The notes: generated from the letters alone by a model not told the origin. DNA of 64,000 nt from Pelobacter sp. UBA6093 (GCA_002435955.1 DIWZ01000033.1:79613-143612), one strand, 5' to 3'; positions 7,257 through 18,200 are shown, numbered from the stretch's first letter. Numbers and translations are program-made.

Positions 7257-9235
7257 ACTTGCCCCCGTTGCAGAATCAGGTTGCCCTGAGTGTCGACCTG
7301 CGCCCGCCAATTTGGGGCAAGGACATGGGTTGCCGTGTCCTCGACGATCAACGCCGGTCCGTGCAAAACACTGCCGCTGGACAGATCGCCGCGATGGTAG
7401 ACGGGCCATTTTGCCTCGTCACCTTTCCACACCACCCTGCCGGTTGCCACGGGTTGCGGCGAACCGGCGCGATCGATGCCGCTGCTTAAATCAGGCCGCG
7501 GTCCACGGCCGACAGCGCGCAAACGCAGGGTAACGATCTCCAGCTCACGCTGCTGGTCGTGAAAGCCGTAGAGGCTCTGGTAGCGCTGGTGGAAGGCAGC
7601 GCGGAAATTATCCTGCAGGGGGATGGTGAGTTCAAAGGATTGTCCACGATAGCGCATGTCCAGCGCTCGTTCCAGCTGCAAGGCGTCGCCCGGAACCCCT
7701 TCGGTGGCCATATCGCACCGGGCGCGGTTTTCCAGGGGAGCAAACAGCGCCTGCAGGGTGACCGCAGAGGTCTCTCCGGAGCACAGCACCGAAATGGAAT
7801 AATCGCGGATTACGTCGGCCAGCACCAGACCGACGGCCGACAGTAAGCCCGGATGTGCCGGAATCAACGCTTGCAAAATGCCCAGCGTATCGGCCAGCGA
7901 ACAGACGTGCAGGCCGCCGGCGCCGCCGAACGGCAACAGGGTGAATTCGCGCGGATCATGACCTTTTGCCACCGATACCACCCGCAAGGCGCCGGCCATG
8001 GTCGCCTCGGCCACCTCCAGCACCCCTTCAGCCAGACGTCTGGCCGGCAGCCCGGCACGTCTGGCCAGTCGCTCAACCGCCTGCCGGCAACGCTCCTCGG
8101 CCAGCTGCATGCGGCCGCCGAGAAAACGGTCGGGCAGCAATCTGCCGAGATAGAGATTGGCATCCGTCACCGTTACCTCGCAGCCGCTGCCATAGCACAC
8201 CGGCCCGGGATCGGCACCGGCGCTTTGCGGTCCGACCCGCAGCGCTCCGCCGGCGTCGATCCGGGCGATGGAGCCGCCGCCGGCGCCGACCGTGTGAATG
8301 TCGATCATCGGCACCTTGACCGGCCAACCGGCAAGAAGGGTTTCTGAGGTTACCGGTACTTCCCTGTCGCATAGCCCGACATCGGTACTGGTGCCCCCCA
8401 TGTCAAAGGTGATGATACGCTCAAAACCGGCGTTCCGGGCCGTGACAAAGGCTCCGATCATCCCTGCGGCCGGACCGGACAGGATGGTGCGCACCGCCTC
8501 GCTGCCGGCCGTTTGGGCGTGGATGGCGCCGCCGTTGCTCTGCATGATGCGCAGCGTGCGCCCCTGCAAACCCTGCTGCAGATGCTGCAGATAACGCCCC
8601 ATAACCGGCGAGACGGCGGCATTGACCGCGGTGGTGGACGCCCGTTCGAATTCGCGATATTCCGGCAATACCAGGTGCGAGGCTGACACCAGCAGGCCGG
8701 CTTGCTGCAGGGCGTGCTGCAATCTCTGCTCATGCGCCGGGTTGGCGTAGGCATGCAGCAGGCAGATCGCCACCGACGTACAACCGCTGGCCAGGACGCG
8801 AGTTACCACCCGGTGAATTTCGGCATCTTCCAGGGGTTCGGCGACAGTGCCGTCAGCCTGTACCCGTTCCCGTACCTCCACCACACAATCGCGCGATACC
8901 AAGGTCGGGCGCGCAACAGGGTGCAAGGCATAGAGCTGCGAACGGTGCTGCCGCCCGATATGCAGGATATCCCCGAAACCTTCCGTGGTTACCAGTGCCA
9001 CCGGCGCACCTTTGCCCTCCAGCAAGGCATTGGTGGCCACCGTCGAGCCGTGAAAAATCAGGGCCTGTTCCTCACCGAGCAGAAAACGGACCCCTTCAAG
9101 GACCGCCCGCGACGGGTCGTCGGGAGTGGAAGGGAGCTTGTAGGTGCGCACCCGGGGGCCGTCGACCAGTACCAGATCGGTAAAAGTGCCGCCGGTATCG
9201 ACCCCGAGCAGTCGCTGTTTCGGTTGGTTCGTCAC
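7253..9235 (-). CDS. hyuA: Hydantoinase A/5-oxoprolinase-family (carboxylase alpha-like) subunit
   Basis: A 660-residue HyuA-family protein with the actin-like ATPase opening LLGVDTGGTFTDLVLVDG, a FHGSTVATNALLEGKGA motif, IITFDMGGTSTDVGL and TVGAGGGSIARID. Family members phosphorylate or activate the substrate carbonyl with ATP. It is shorter than the ~700-residue acetone carboxylase subunits and close to N-methylhydantoinase A. It begins 19 bp downstream of the TPR gene and overlaps hyuB by 4 bp, so the three genes hyuA-hyuB-ubiD form one coupled unit. Confidence 0.93.
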   Translation of the reverse strand: MTNQPKQRLLGVDTGGTFTDLVLVDGPRVRTYKLPSTPDDPSRAVLEGVRFLLGEEQALIFHGSTVATNALLEGKGAPVALVTTEGFGDILHIGRQHRSQLYALHPVARPTLVSRDCVVEVRERVQADGTVAEPLEDAEIHRVVTRVLASGCTSVAICLLHAYANPAHEQRLQHALQQAGLLVSASHLVLPEYREFERASTTAVNAAVSPVMGRYLQHLQQGLQGRTLRIMQSNGGAIHAQTAGSEAVRTILSGPAAGMIGAFVTARNAGFERIITFDMGGTSTDVGLCDREVPVTSETLLAGWPVKVPMIDIHTVGAGGGSIARIDAGGALRVGPQSAGADPGPVCYGSGCEVTVTDANLYLGRLLPDRFLGGRMQLAEERCRQAVERLARRAGLPARRLAEGVLEVAEATMAGALRVVSVAKGHDPREFTLLPFGGAGGLHVCSLADTLGILQALIPAHPGLLSAVGLVLADVIRDYSISVLCSGETSAVTLQALFAPLENRARCDMATEGVPGDALQLERALDMRYRGQSFELTIPLQDNFRAAFHQRYQSLYGFHDQQRELEIVTLRLRAVGRGPRPDLSSGIDRAGSPQPVATGRVVWKGDEAKWPVYHRGDLSSGSVLHGPALIVEDTATHVLAPNWRAQVDTQGNLILQRGQV

Positions 9236-9254
9236 ACTGGTACCCTTTGCCTGA

Positions 9255-10205
9255 TCAGGACGTTTCAGAAGGTTTATCCAGTTGGGCGGCCAGAACCGTA
9301 GCCTGGCGATGCCCGGGATGCAGGGACAGAACCTCGTTCAGGGCTTCGCGGGCCTCTTTATGGGAGCCCAAACGTGCCTGGCATTCCGCCAGGTGCAACC
9401 AGCCTTCGGCATCGCGTGGATTCAATTCCAATGCCTGGCGATAGGCCTCAACCGCTTTTTCCAGCTGGCCGGCCCGCCGTCGCGTCTCGCCCAGCATGAA
9501 ATAGGCGGGCGTAAAGCGGGGGCTGTTGGAGGCAGTCTTTTCGAATTGGGCAGCGGATTCTTCCAGCTCGCCATGACGCAACAGCGCCATGCCCAGCTCG
9601 AAACAGGCTTCGGTATAGTCGGGGCTGGCTTGCTCGACTTCGCGGAACAGCCGGATGGCCTGTGCGTTATCGCCTTGCTGGGAATGAATCATCCCGAGGA
9701 TGAAAAGAGCCCTGGTGTATTTGGGATTGAGCCGGATGGCGTCGTCAAGAGCGGCCTGCGCCCGCGCCAGATCGGATTGTCGCAGATAGGATAATCCCAG
9801 CCTGTAGCAGGTTTCGGCACTGGCGGGGTTGACTTGCAGTGCCTGGCGAAAACTTTCGACACTGGCCGCAAGATCCCCCAGGCCGTACTGTGCCAGACCG
9901 AGTTTGAACAGGATGCGAAAGGGTTCCCGGGTTTTGCTCAAGGCCGACCGAAAGGCTTTGATGGCACGGGGAAGATCGCCCTGATCATAAAGCGCCAGGC
10001 CGATGTAGTAGTGGGCCTGGCTGAAGGCGGGATCCAGCTTCAGGGCCTCATACCAGAGTGCCAGCGCCTGTTCGACCTGTCCGCGATGGTAGAGGTCGAC
10101 CGCTTCGTCATGCAGGGACCGGGCGTCACGCTCGAGTTTTACCCCGCATAATTCACAGAATCTGGCCTGCTTCGAAACAACCGCCTGACAACGGGGGCAG
10201 CGCAT
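9255..10205 (-). CDS. Zinc-ribbon TPR repeat protein
   Basis: A 316-residue protein. The N-terminus is a zinc ribbon (CPRC...CELC, residues 3-20), followed by about eight tetratricopeptide repeats from residue ~30 to the end, for example AHYYIGLALYDQGDLPRAIKAF and ALFILGMIHSQQGDNAQAI. TPR arrays mediate protein-protein contacts. There is no signal peptide or catalytic domain. It lies between pcnB and hyuA on the same strand with short gaps; no functional link to either is evident. Confidence 0.88.
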   Translation of the reverse strand: MRCPRCQAVVSKQARFCELCGVKLERDARSLHDEAVDLYHRGQVEQALALWYEALKLDPAFSQAHYYIGLALYDQGDLPRAIKAFRSALSKTREPFRILFKLGLAQYGLGDLAASVESFRQALQVNPASAETCYRLGLSYLRQSDLARAQAALDDAIRLNPKYTRALFILGMIHSQQGDNAQAIRLFREVEQASPDYTEACFELGMALLRHGELEESAAQFEKTASNSPRFTPAYFMLGETRRRAGQLEKAVEAYRQALELNPRDAEGWLHLAECQARLGSHKEAREALNEVLSLHPGHRQATVLAAQLDKPSETS

Positions 10206-10269
10206 GACTTTTCCCTTTCAGTCGCCTGGTCAAGACCTGTCTCCTGTAAAACACTGCCGCCCTTGTCGA

Positions 10270-11598
10270 TTATTCCGACGTGGGAGCCTGTTTGGGGGAC
10301 CGTCGCTGCCCGCCCCGCCGGCGACGAGGGCGGCGGCGAGCGCTGGGTTTGGAAGGATCGGAAGGCGGCGCATTAATCGCCGTGATGGCCTGCCGCCAAT
10401 CCGCCAACTCATCGAGCTGTTGTTGTGACACTTCACACCAGAGGGCGAAAAACTCCAGCGCCTTGGGTGTGCTGATGTGGTGCAAGAATCGTGCTTCGCC
10501 GCGTCGGCCGCGTCCTTTGCTGAGCCGGAAAAAACCGATCAACAAATCCCGGGTGCGGGCGCGGGTCCCGTGGGCAATACGGAAATAGGCGCACAGGGGG
10601 GTCAACAATAGATTGGCCAGGCGCAGGACATCGGTGATAGTGGCGTCCTCCGCGGATGACAAGGCATGACGAAAGCGCGACAGGAACAGGGCGGCCAGCA
10701 TCAGATGTTCTTCGACAGGCGCCCCCTTGCGGGTACGCTCATCGATGCCGTCGAGCAGCGCGAAGGTTTCCGCATCCGCCTCGTAACCGGCCAGCAGGTG
10801 GGACAGCAGGCCCATGGCTTGGGCTTCGCGGAACACCGATCCGGCAACCGCGTGCCGGAAAAGCTCCATCACCTCTTCGCGAATCCGCGCCGGGGCTGCT
10901 TCCGCGATCAGTGGGCCACGCAGATAAATCGCCTCCCGAATCCCCTCGTCAAGGGAAAAGCCCAACCGTGCGCCGAACTCAAGGGCCCGCAACATGCGCA
11001 CCGGATCCTCGGTGAACCGCACCAGGGGGTCGCCGATTACCCGCAAGCATTGGGCCTCGAGGTCCTCAAGACCTCCGACATGGTCGATGACGGTAAAATC
11101 ATCGATATTATAAAACAGGCCGTTAATGGTAAAATCGCGCCGAAACGCATCTTCGCGAGGCGAACCGAAAACATTTTCGGTAAAAAAGAAATGGTCCGCA
11201 GGATCGTTCGGCAATTCTTCAGGGCGTGGTTGCCGCCGGAAAGTGGCGACCTCGACGATATAGTTGTCGGCAAAACGCAAATGAGCCAGGCGAAACCGGC
11301 GACCAACCAGGAAGCAGTTGCGGAACAGTTTCTTTACCTCTTCCGGGGTGGCATCGGTCGCTACGTCAAAATCTTTGGGGCGTCGATCGAGAAGCAGATC
11401 CCGCACTCCGCCGCCGACCAGATAGGCTTTGAACCCGTTGTTGCGCAACCGGTACAGGGCCTTGAGGGTGTGTTCGTTGATATGCTTGCGGGAAATGGTA
11501 TGTTGCGAACGGGGCAGAATCACGGAACCCCGTTCGTCAGCATCCGTTTCTTTATCTGGACCAGTCATAGGCATCGGCTCAACTGCTTGGATTTTCAT
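10270..11598 (-). CDS. pcnB: Poly(A) polymerase / CCA-adding family nucleotidyltransferase
   Basis: A class II nucleotidyltransferase of the PcnB type, which adds 3' A tails to RNA. The catalytic head shows YLVGGGVRDLLLDRRPKDFDVATDA with the D-x-D metal ligands, then VGRRFRLAHL and EVATFRR. The Arg-rich, basic C-terminus (RRRPRRRRGG) is typical of bacterial PcnB. The frame extends upstream to a TTG at 11649; I prefer the ATG at 11598, without a strong ribosome site, and an ATG at 11568 is possible. A CCA-adding activity cannot be excluded. Confidence 0.87.
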   Translation of the reverse strand: MKIQAVEPMPMTGPDKETDADERGSVILPRSQHTISRKHINEHTLKALYRLRNNGFKAYLVGGGVRDLLLDRRPKDFDVATDATPEEVKKLFRNCFLVGRRFRLAHLRFADNYIVEVATFRRQPRPEELPNDPADHFFFTENVFGSPREDAFRRDFTINGLFYNIDDFTVIDHVGGLEDLEAQCLRVIGDPLVRFTEDPVRMLRALEFGARLGFSLDEGIREAIYLRGPLIAEAAPARIREEVMELFRHAVAGSVFREAQAMGLLSHLLAGYEADAETFALLDGIDERTRKGAPVEEHLMLAALFLSRFRHALSSAEDATITDVLRLANLLLTPLCAYFRIAHGTRARTRDLLIGFFRLSKGRGRRGEARFLHHISTPKALEFFALWCEVSQQQLDELADWRQAITAINAPPSDPSKPSARRRPRRRRGGQRRSPKQAPTSE

Positions 11599-11749
11599 GG
11601 AATCGTGCTTAATCAAAATACCGTCCAACTTAACAGAGTTTGTCCGCAAAGAAAAGCGCTGAAGTGTCCACGACGTTGCAAAGGCGCGCCAGATCCCCTA
11701 TCATGCGACAAACCATTCCTCAGTATAACCCGATCCAAGGTTGATTATC

Positions 11750-12649
11750 ATGACGTACAACCTGTTGGTTATCCTCGGTCCGACCGCTTCCGGCAAAACC
11801 CGACTGGGTGTGCAGGCGGCGCATGCTCTGGGCGGCGAAATCATTTCGGCCGACTCCCGACAGGTTTTTACCGGCATGGACCTCGGTACCGGTAAGGATT
11901 TGTCCGAATACGGCGACATCCCCTGTCATCTCATCGATATCCGCCCAGCTGGCAGCGAGTTTTCCGTGTTCGATTTTCAGCAGCACTTTTGCGCGGCCTA
12001 CGCGGCTATTCGCAGTCGCGATCGGTTGCCGCTGCTGGTCGGTGGTACCGGGCTGTACCTCGATTGCGTGCTGCGCAATTACCGTCTGGTCAAGGTGCCT
12101 GAAAACCCTCAGTTGCGGGCCGCACTGGCCTCGTTGAGCATGGAACAGCTGGCGGCGCGGCTACAGGCTCTCAAACCGGAGCAGCATAACACCACGGATC
12201 TGGCTAATCGCGAACGGCTGCTGCGTGCCATCGAAATCGCCGAGGGGGAACTGCCTGCGTCCGATGCGGGTCCTGCCCTGGCAGATCTGCGTCCCCTGGT
12301 TTTCGGGGTGCACTGGGAACGATCCGTATTGCGGCGCCGCATCACCGAGCGTCTTAAGCAGCGTCTTGCCGAAGGGCTTGTCGACGAGGTCCAAACTCTG
12401 CTCGATGGCGGGGTTTCCCATGCGATGATGGAGCATTACGGCCTGGAATACCGGCTGGTCTCGCAGCACCTGCGGGGGGAACTGAACCGCAACGACATGT
12501 TTCAGAAGCTCAACAGTGCCATTCATCAGTTCGCCAAGCGTCAGGAAACCTGGTTTCGCCGCATGCAACGCCAGGGTGTCGTCATCCATTGGCTGGATGG
12601 CGACAAGGCTCCGCTGCAGGGTTTGTTGCGCACGTTCAATAACCCCTGA
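11750..12649 (+). CDS. miaA: tRNA dimethylallyltransferase
   Basis: A 299-residue MiaA, which transfers a dimethylallyl group to A37 of tRNAs reading UNN codons. P-loop GPTASGKTRLG lies at residues ~10-20, then the family motif ISADSRQVFTGMDLGTGK, LVGGTGLYLDCVL, and the C-terminal KRQETWFRR. AAGG nine bases upstream supports the ATG at 11750 over the in-frame TTG at 11741. It is divergent from pcnB. Confidence 0.95.
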   Translation: MTYNLLVILGPTASGKTRLGVQAAHALGGEIISADSRQVFTGMDLGTGKDLSEYGDIPCHLIDIRPAGSEFSVFDFQQHFCAAYAAIRSRDRLPLLVGGTGLYLDCVLRNYRLVKVPENPQLRAALASLSMEQLAARLQALKPEQHNTTDLANRERLLRAIEIAEGELPASDAGPALADLRPLVFGVHWERSVLRRRITERLKQRLAEGLVDEVQTLLDGGVSHAMMEHYGLEYRLVSQHLRGELNRNDMFQKLNSAIHQFAKRQETWFRRMQRQGVVIHWLDGDKAPLQGLLRTFNNP

Positions 12650-12726
12650 GATAAACCGTACGGGTCACTGACTGTGCTCGGTGCCAAAGCCCATAACCCC
12701 CAACGACTTTATACAAGATTATCACA

Positions 12727-14067
12727 ATGGCCCTGCCTGTCGCAGTACAACGTTATCTGGAAAAGCGGGGCCTTCGAAGTCCGTGGCGCATCGAAGGCAA
12801 TGCGCGTTGCGATTATCAGGGGGCGGTGATTATCCCGGCCCTGGCCGAAAGCGACAGCCTGTTCGCCACCCTCGACAGTCTGCAAACCAGCCCCGCAGCG
12901 TTGCTCGACCAGTTTTTTATCGTGGTGGTGGTCAATCACCGGCAGGATGCCGCCGCCAGCGACAAGCAGGACAATTATCGGACGCTGCGCAAACTGGCGG
13001 AAGCGGCGGTCGATCGCCCGAATCTGAGCTGGATCGATGCCGCCAGCGAAGGTTTGGAGTTACCATCCAAAACCGGCGGCGTGGGCCTGGCGCGTAAACT
13101 CGGGTTCGATTTGGCGCTGGAACGCCTCGACTGGACAGGGGCCCGAATACTGGCGACCCTCGATGCCGACACCCTGGTCCGGGCCGATTATCTGCCGGCT
13201 TTGAGTAAGCATTTCGCAACCAGCGCAGCCGGCGGGGCGGTGGTGCCGTTTTGTCACCCGGCGGCCAGCGATAAGACCGAGCAGGGGGCCATCGTGGCCT
13301 ATGAATTGTATCTGCGCGCCCATGTACTCGGCCTGCAACTGGCCGGTTCGCCCTACGCGTTTCATACCGTCGGCAGTACCATGAGTTGCCGTGCCCTGGA
13401 TTATGTACGCGCCGGCGGCATGAATCGCCGCCAGGCCGGCGAAGATTTCTATTTTTTGCAGCAGTTGGCCAAGACCTCCGGGGTCAGCGGAGTAGCCGGC
13501 ACGGTGGTGTATCCCTCGGCAAGGATTTCCTGCCGCACCCCTTTCGGTACCGGCCGCAGCGTCGCCCAGCTGGCAGCCGATCCCCATCCGGCAAGGTTGT
13601 ATTACGATCCTCGCTGCTACGGTGTTTTGGGCGGATGGCTACAACTGGTAACGCAGTACTGGCACAGCGAGGCGCGGGAGTTGCTGGCACGGGCCGCTGC
13701 CATCAGTGCCGTGCTGGAGGATTTTTTAGTCACGGAAGGGTTGCAGGATGTCTGGCCCGGACTGTGCCGCAACCATGGAGGGGCTGAAGGCCGCCTGAAT
13801 GCCCTGCACGGCTGGTTCGACGGACTCAAGACAACCCGTTTGATTCATCGCCTGACCGCGGCGGGCTGGCATCGACAAACTGCGACGGAGGCGTTGCCAC
13901 CCCTTTTTCAGTGGGCCGGGTTGCCTGCTGCCGAGGATCCCGAAAAACAGCTGAATCTGTTGCGACGCTTGCAAATTGGTACGGCTTGTGCTTTTTGCAA
14001 AACCAGGTTGTCCAGAAAATCCAGGTGTTGTAGGGTGGAGGTATCCCCCTGCCTGCCAGATCGCTGA
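12727..14067 (+). CDS. Family 2-type glycosyltransferase
   Basis: A 446-residue protein with a GT-A glycosyltransferase core: GAVIIPALAESDSLFATLDSL (about 32-54), a long acceptor region, and ATLDADTLVRADYL containing the metal-binding D-x-D. AGEDFYFLQQLAKTSG matches the later ED acid/base motif of GT2 enzymes. No transmembrane segments are apparent, so it is cytosolic or peripheral. Sugar and acceptor are unknown. It follows miaA by 77 bp and precedes a PilZ gene by 21 bp; linkage with a c-di-GMP receptor hints at envelope or exopolysaccharide control (inference). Confidence 0.82.
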   Translation: MALPVAVQRYLEKRGLRSPWRIEGNARCDYQGAVIIPALAESDSLFATLDSLQTSPAALLDQFFIVVVVNHRQDAAASDKQDNYRTLRKLAEAAVDRPNLSWIDAASEGLELPSKTGGVGLARKLGFDLALERLDWTGARILATLDADTLVRADYLPALSKHFATSAAGGAVVPFCHPAASDKTEQGAIVAYELYLRAHVLGLQLAGSPYAFHTVGSTMSCRALDYVRAGGMNRRQAGEDFYFLQQLAKTSGVSGVAGTVVYPSARISCRTPFGTGRSVAQLAADPHPARLYYDPRCYGVLGGWLQLVTQYWHSEARELLARAAAISAVLEDFLVTEGLQDVWPGLCRNHGGAEGRLNALHGWFDGLKTTRLIHRLTAAGWHRQTATEALPPLFQWAGLPAAEDPEKQLNLLRRLQIGTACAFCKTRLSRKSRCCRVEVSPCLPDR

Positions 14068-14088
14068 CCTTTTTCAGAGAGAACTGTC

Positions 14089-14454
14089 ATGTCAACGGAA
14101 ACCCTATCCCGAATTTCAACGCGCCGCAAATATCTGAGCTGTCCCTTGCTGGTGGTGCGTCAGAGTGACCCCTCCGACTGTAAAATCTTTTTCGGCTACG
14201 CCCGTAACATCAGTGGGACCGGGCTGTATATCAGTACCGTCAATCCCCGTGAGCCGGGAGACCGCTTCGTGCTCGAAATTCCTATCCCACCTTTGGGGCG
14301 CTGTGTGACCTGCCTTTGCGAGGTGATCTGGAAGCGTGACTTTACCTACGCGTCTCCCTACGATCCCGGTATGGGCATGCGCTTCATCGATCTGGACGAA
14401 GATGTCGCCCAAGCCATCGATGCGTGGGTCTTGCAGCAGGATGTGTCTGTCTGA
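14089..14454 (+). CDS. PilZ-domain protein
   Basis: A 121-residue single-domain PilZ protein. The STRRKYLSC segment supplies the Arg-rich loop and NISGTGLYI the D/N-x-S-x-x-G motif that together bind c-di-GMP. GMGMRFIDLDEDVAQAIDAWV closes the beta-barrel and helix. The first motif has only part of the R-x-x-x-R pattern, so ligand binding is likely but not certain. AGAGAGAA lies upstream of the ATG. It follows the glycosyltransferase gene on the same strand. Confidence 0.85.
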   Translation: MSTETLSRISTRRKYLSCPLLVVRQSDPSDCKIFFGYARNISGTGLYISTVNPREPGDRFVLEIPIPPLGRCVTCLCEVIWKRDFTYASPYDPGMGMRFIDLDEDVAQAIDAWVLQQDVSV

Positions 14455-14556
14455 CGACAGGCTGAACTTCCTCCCCCTCTTCGGTTGGCCGATCGTCATG
14501 ACCTTCCAGTCCTTTACCGGGGCGTGCCATCATTGTACATCCCCCCTCCGAGGCAG

Positions 14557-15177
14557 CTATTCCCTGATTACCCGCAACTTTTGCAGGTAATCATCCACCA
14601 GGGCTCCGCCCTGCTCCGCCAGTGAAAACCGGCCTTCATCCATCAACCACGAATGGATGATGCCGAGGATCAGGCAACGAAACCCGAGAGCGGCCTGCGC
14701 GCAATCGAGCTGCGCCGGCACTTTGCCTTCCTGCTGCAGACGCATAAGATCTTCCGCGTCTTTTTGCTGCATGCGCCAACATCTTTGCTTGAACTGTTCC
14801 ATAACCGGCTGCAGTTCTTCGGTAAATTCCGCCCGAAAGAAAATCAGTTCGAAGTAGCGCCGGAAGCGAGCGTCTTTTTCCAGATTCAGGAACAAGCGCA
14901 GCAGGTTGTCGCGCATATCCGACAGATTGGTGACGGAGAGCAGCAGCAGGTCTTCAAGGCGCGTTTCGGTGGAGCGCTCGACCTCCTCCTTGAGCCCCAT
15001 GAACAGATCGCCCTTGTCCTTGAAGTGCCAGTAGATGGCACCGCGCGTGACAGCGGCGCTGAGGGCGATCTCCTCCAGGGTGGTGCGGGAATAGCCTTTG
15101 GCGTGAAACAGTTCCAGCGCGGCGTCCAGAATATCCTGGCGGGTCTGTTCGGCATCGACCTTGGTTTTACGGGCCAT
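14557..15177 (-). CDS. TetR/AcrR-family repressor of the RND efflux operon
   Basis: A 206-residue TetR-family regulator. The HTH is at residues ~12-58 (QDILDAALELFHAKGYSRTTLEEIA...GAIYWHFKDKGDLF) with an AcrR/TtgR-like C-terminal ligand domain. It is the last gene of the operon oprM-like - acrA-like - acrB-like - tetR, 65 bp after the pump gene, so it probably represses its own transcript. A candidate operator sits in the promoter at 21104-21117. Confidence 0.9.
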   Translation of the reverse strand: MARKTKVDAEQTRQDILDAALELFHAKGYSRTTLEEIALSAAVTRGAIYWHFKDKGDLFMGLKEEVERSTETRLEDLLLLSVTNLSDMRDNLLRLFLNLEKDARFRRYFELIFFRAEFTEELQPVMEQFKQRCWRMQQKDAEDLMRLQQEGKVPAQLDCAQAALGFRCLILGIIHSWLMDEGRFSLAEQGGALVDDYLQKLRVIRE

Positions 15178-15242
15178 TCAGGCTCCTCCGGGGATAGACG
15201 CGGCGGCGAGGAAATCGCCGCCGGATCTTCTTAAGGATATGG

Positions 15243-18200
15243 TCATTTCGGGTGTTTGTCCAACCATTTTGCCCGCAGTCGTTCGCTGGTTCGTTGGATC
15301 ACCACATAAAATACGGGTACGAACAGCACCAGCAAAAAGGTCGCTGAAAGCATGCCGCCAAATACCGCCGTGCCCAGCGCCTGGCGACTGGCGGCGCCGG
15401 CGCCGCTGGCAATCACAAGGGGAGCGACCCCGAGAATAAAGGTCAAAGCGGTCATAAGAATGGGTCTGAAGCGCAGACGGGCCGCCTCCAGGGCCGCATC
15501 GGTGATCTCCTCCCCCGCATCTCGTTTGGCCTTGGCGAACTCGACGATGAGGATGGAGGTCTTGGATGACAGGGCGATGAGCAGCACGATGCCGATCTGG
15601 GTATAGACATTGACTTCCATGCCGCGCATCGTGACGGCCGCCACCGTGCCGAGCAACGCCAGCGGCACCGACAGAATGATGGCCAGCGGACTCGACCAGC
15701 TTTCGTATTGGGCGCACAAGACCAGGTAGACGAAGACCACCGCCAGGAGGAAGATGAACAGCCCCTGGTCCGCCGTGGTACGCTCCTGATAGGACATGCC
15801 GGTCCATTCATAACCCATGCTGGACGGTAGTTTGGCTGCTGCCAATTGCTCCATCAGCGTCAACGCTTCGCCGGAACTGTATCCGGCAGCGGCGCGACCA
15901 TTGATGGTCGCCGATGGGTACATGTTGTAGCGTTTGATCAATTGCGGACCGACGGTTTCGTCGACCGATACCAGGGTCCCCAGGGGAATCATACGTCCGG
16001 CGGTGTCGCGCACTTCCAGGCGCCGGATGTCTTCCGCGTTACTGCGGAAGGCCCCGTCGGCCTGAACCTTGACCTGATAGGTGCGGCCGAATTTATTGAA
16101 ATCGTTGACGTAAACCGAGCCCAGGAAGGCTTGCAGGGTGTTGAACACATTGGATAGGGGTACATTCAGAGTCTTGGCCTGGGTGCGGTCGACATCCGCG
16201 AACAACTGCGGCACGTTGGCACGAAAAGTCGTATAGACGCCTTGCAGTTTGGACTGGCTGTTGGCATCCTGAATCATGTCCTGCGCAACGTTCTGCAGGG
16301 TGGTCAGGCCGACCCCGCTGCGATCCTGCAGTTCCATGAGAAAGCCGCCCGCAAATCCCAAACCTCTGATGGACGGCGGTACGAAGGCAAAGATACTGGC
16401 TTCCTGAATGGTGCCGAATTCCTGGAACATGCGACCCACCAGGGCATCCTGGCTGAGGTTGGCGGTGGTGCGTTTTTCCCAGGGATCGAAGACCACCCAG
16501 ATGGTGGCCATGTTGGAACTGGCGGCACCGTCGATGAGGGAAAAGCCAACGATGGATACCCAGCTGTCGATGCCATCCATCTTATCTAATCGCTGATTGA
16601 CTTGTTCCACCACCGACAGGGTGCGTTCCATGGAGGCGGCATCGGGTAACTGGATGCTGACAAAGCAATAGCCCTGATCTTCGCTCGGAACAAATCCGGT
16701 CGGCACGCGCGCAAAGCCCCAGAACGCCGCCACGGCCAGCACTGCAAACAGCACCAGAGTCAGAGTCGCGCGCCGTACCAATCCACCGAGCAGCCTGGCG
16801 TAGATATTCTGGGTACGCTCAAACGTCCAGTTGAAAAGGCGGAAAAAGCCGCGATGACTGACTTTGGTCGGCCGCAACAGGATGGCGCACAAGGCCGGAC
16901 TCAGGGTCAGGGCGTTGATGGAGCTGAACACCGTGGCCACCGCGACGGTCAGGGCGAACTGGCGGTAAAGCTGACCGGTGATGCCGCCTAGAAATGCGGT
17001 GGGTATGAAGACCGCCAGCAGTACCAGGGTAGTGGCAATGATCGGGCCGGTCACCTCCTGCATGGCGCGAATGGTCGCTTCCCTGGGGGAAAGACCGAGA
17101 TCGTCGATATTACGCGCGGTGTTCTCCACCACCACGATGGCATCGTCGACCACCACGCCGATGGCCAGTACGATTCCGAACAGCGACAGCATGTTGATGC
17201 TGACCCCCATGCCGGCCATGACGGCAAAGGTGCCGATGAGGGACACCGGAATGGTCAAGGCCGGGATGACTGTGGCCCGCCAGTCCTGCAGAAACGCGTA
17301 GATGGTGAGGAAGACCAGAAGTACGGCAATCAGCAGGGTCATGACCACCTCGTCGATGGCGGTATCGACAAACGTGGTGGTATTAAACGGAATGCTGTAC
17401 GCCAGCCCCTGTGGAAAAGACTCGGCCAGTTGCGCCATTTTGGCTTCAACCCGTTCGGCAACCTCAAGGGCATTGGCTCCCGGCAACTGGTAGATCCCGA
17501 TGGCCACACTTGGTTTGCCGTTGAGCTGGGAAAGCCCGGCGTAATCCTTGGCCCCCAGTTCCACCCGGGCGATTTCCCGCAGTCGGATCAGGCGTCCTTC
17601 ATCACCTGCCTTGACGATGATATTTTCAAACTGGCCGGCATCCTTGAGCCGCCCCAGGGTGTTGACCGTAAACTGAAAGCTCTGCCCGGCCGGGGCGGGA
17701 TTTTGCCCGATCTGGCCCGCCGCGACCTGAACGTTCTGCTCCTGAAGGGCGTCGATAACGTCGCCGGTGGTCAGATTGCGGGCCCGCAACTTGTCCGGAT
17801 CGAGCCAGATCCGCATGCTGTAGTCGCGGGCTCCGAAGATCGTTACATCGCCTACCCCGTCGATCCGCGACAGTTCGTCTTTGATGCGCAATGTTGCGTA
17901 ATTACTCAGGTAGAGGGTGTCGAAACGGCTGTCGGGTGAGAACAGACTGGCAATCAGCAGAATATTGGTCGATTGCTTCTTGGTTGCCACGCCGTTGCGT
18001 TTCACCTCTTCTGGCAGCGACGGTTCGGCGATGGCCACCCGGTTCTGCACCAGTACCGCCGCCATGTCCAGATCGGTGCCGACTTCAAAGGTGACGGTCA
18101 GAGCGTATTCGCCGGTGTTGGTGCAGGTGCTCGACATGTAGAGCATCCCCTCCACCCCGTTGACCTGCTCCTCGATGGGTTGGGCGACCGTTTCGGCGAC

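Noticed and set aside
10666..11895. 409-codon plus-strand frame
   Set aside because: Antisense to pcnB and overlapping the miaA start in another frame; no coding signatures.
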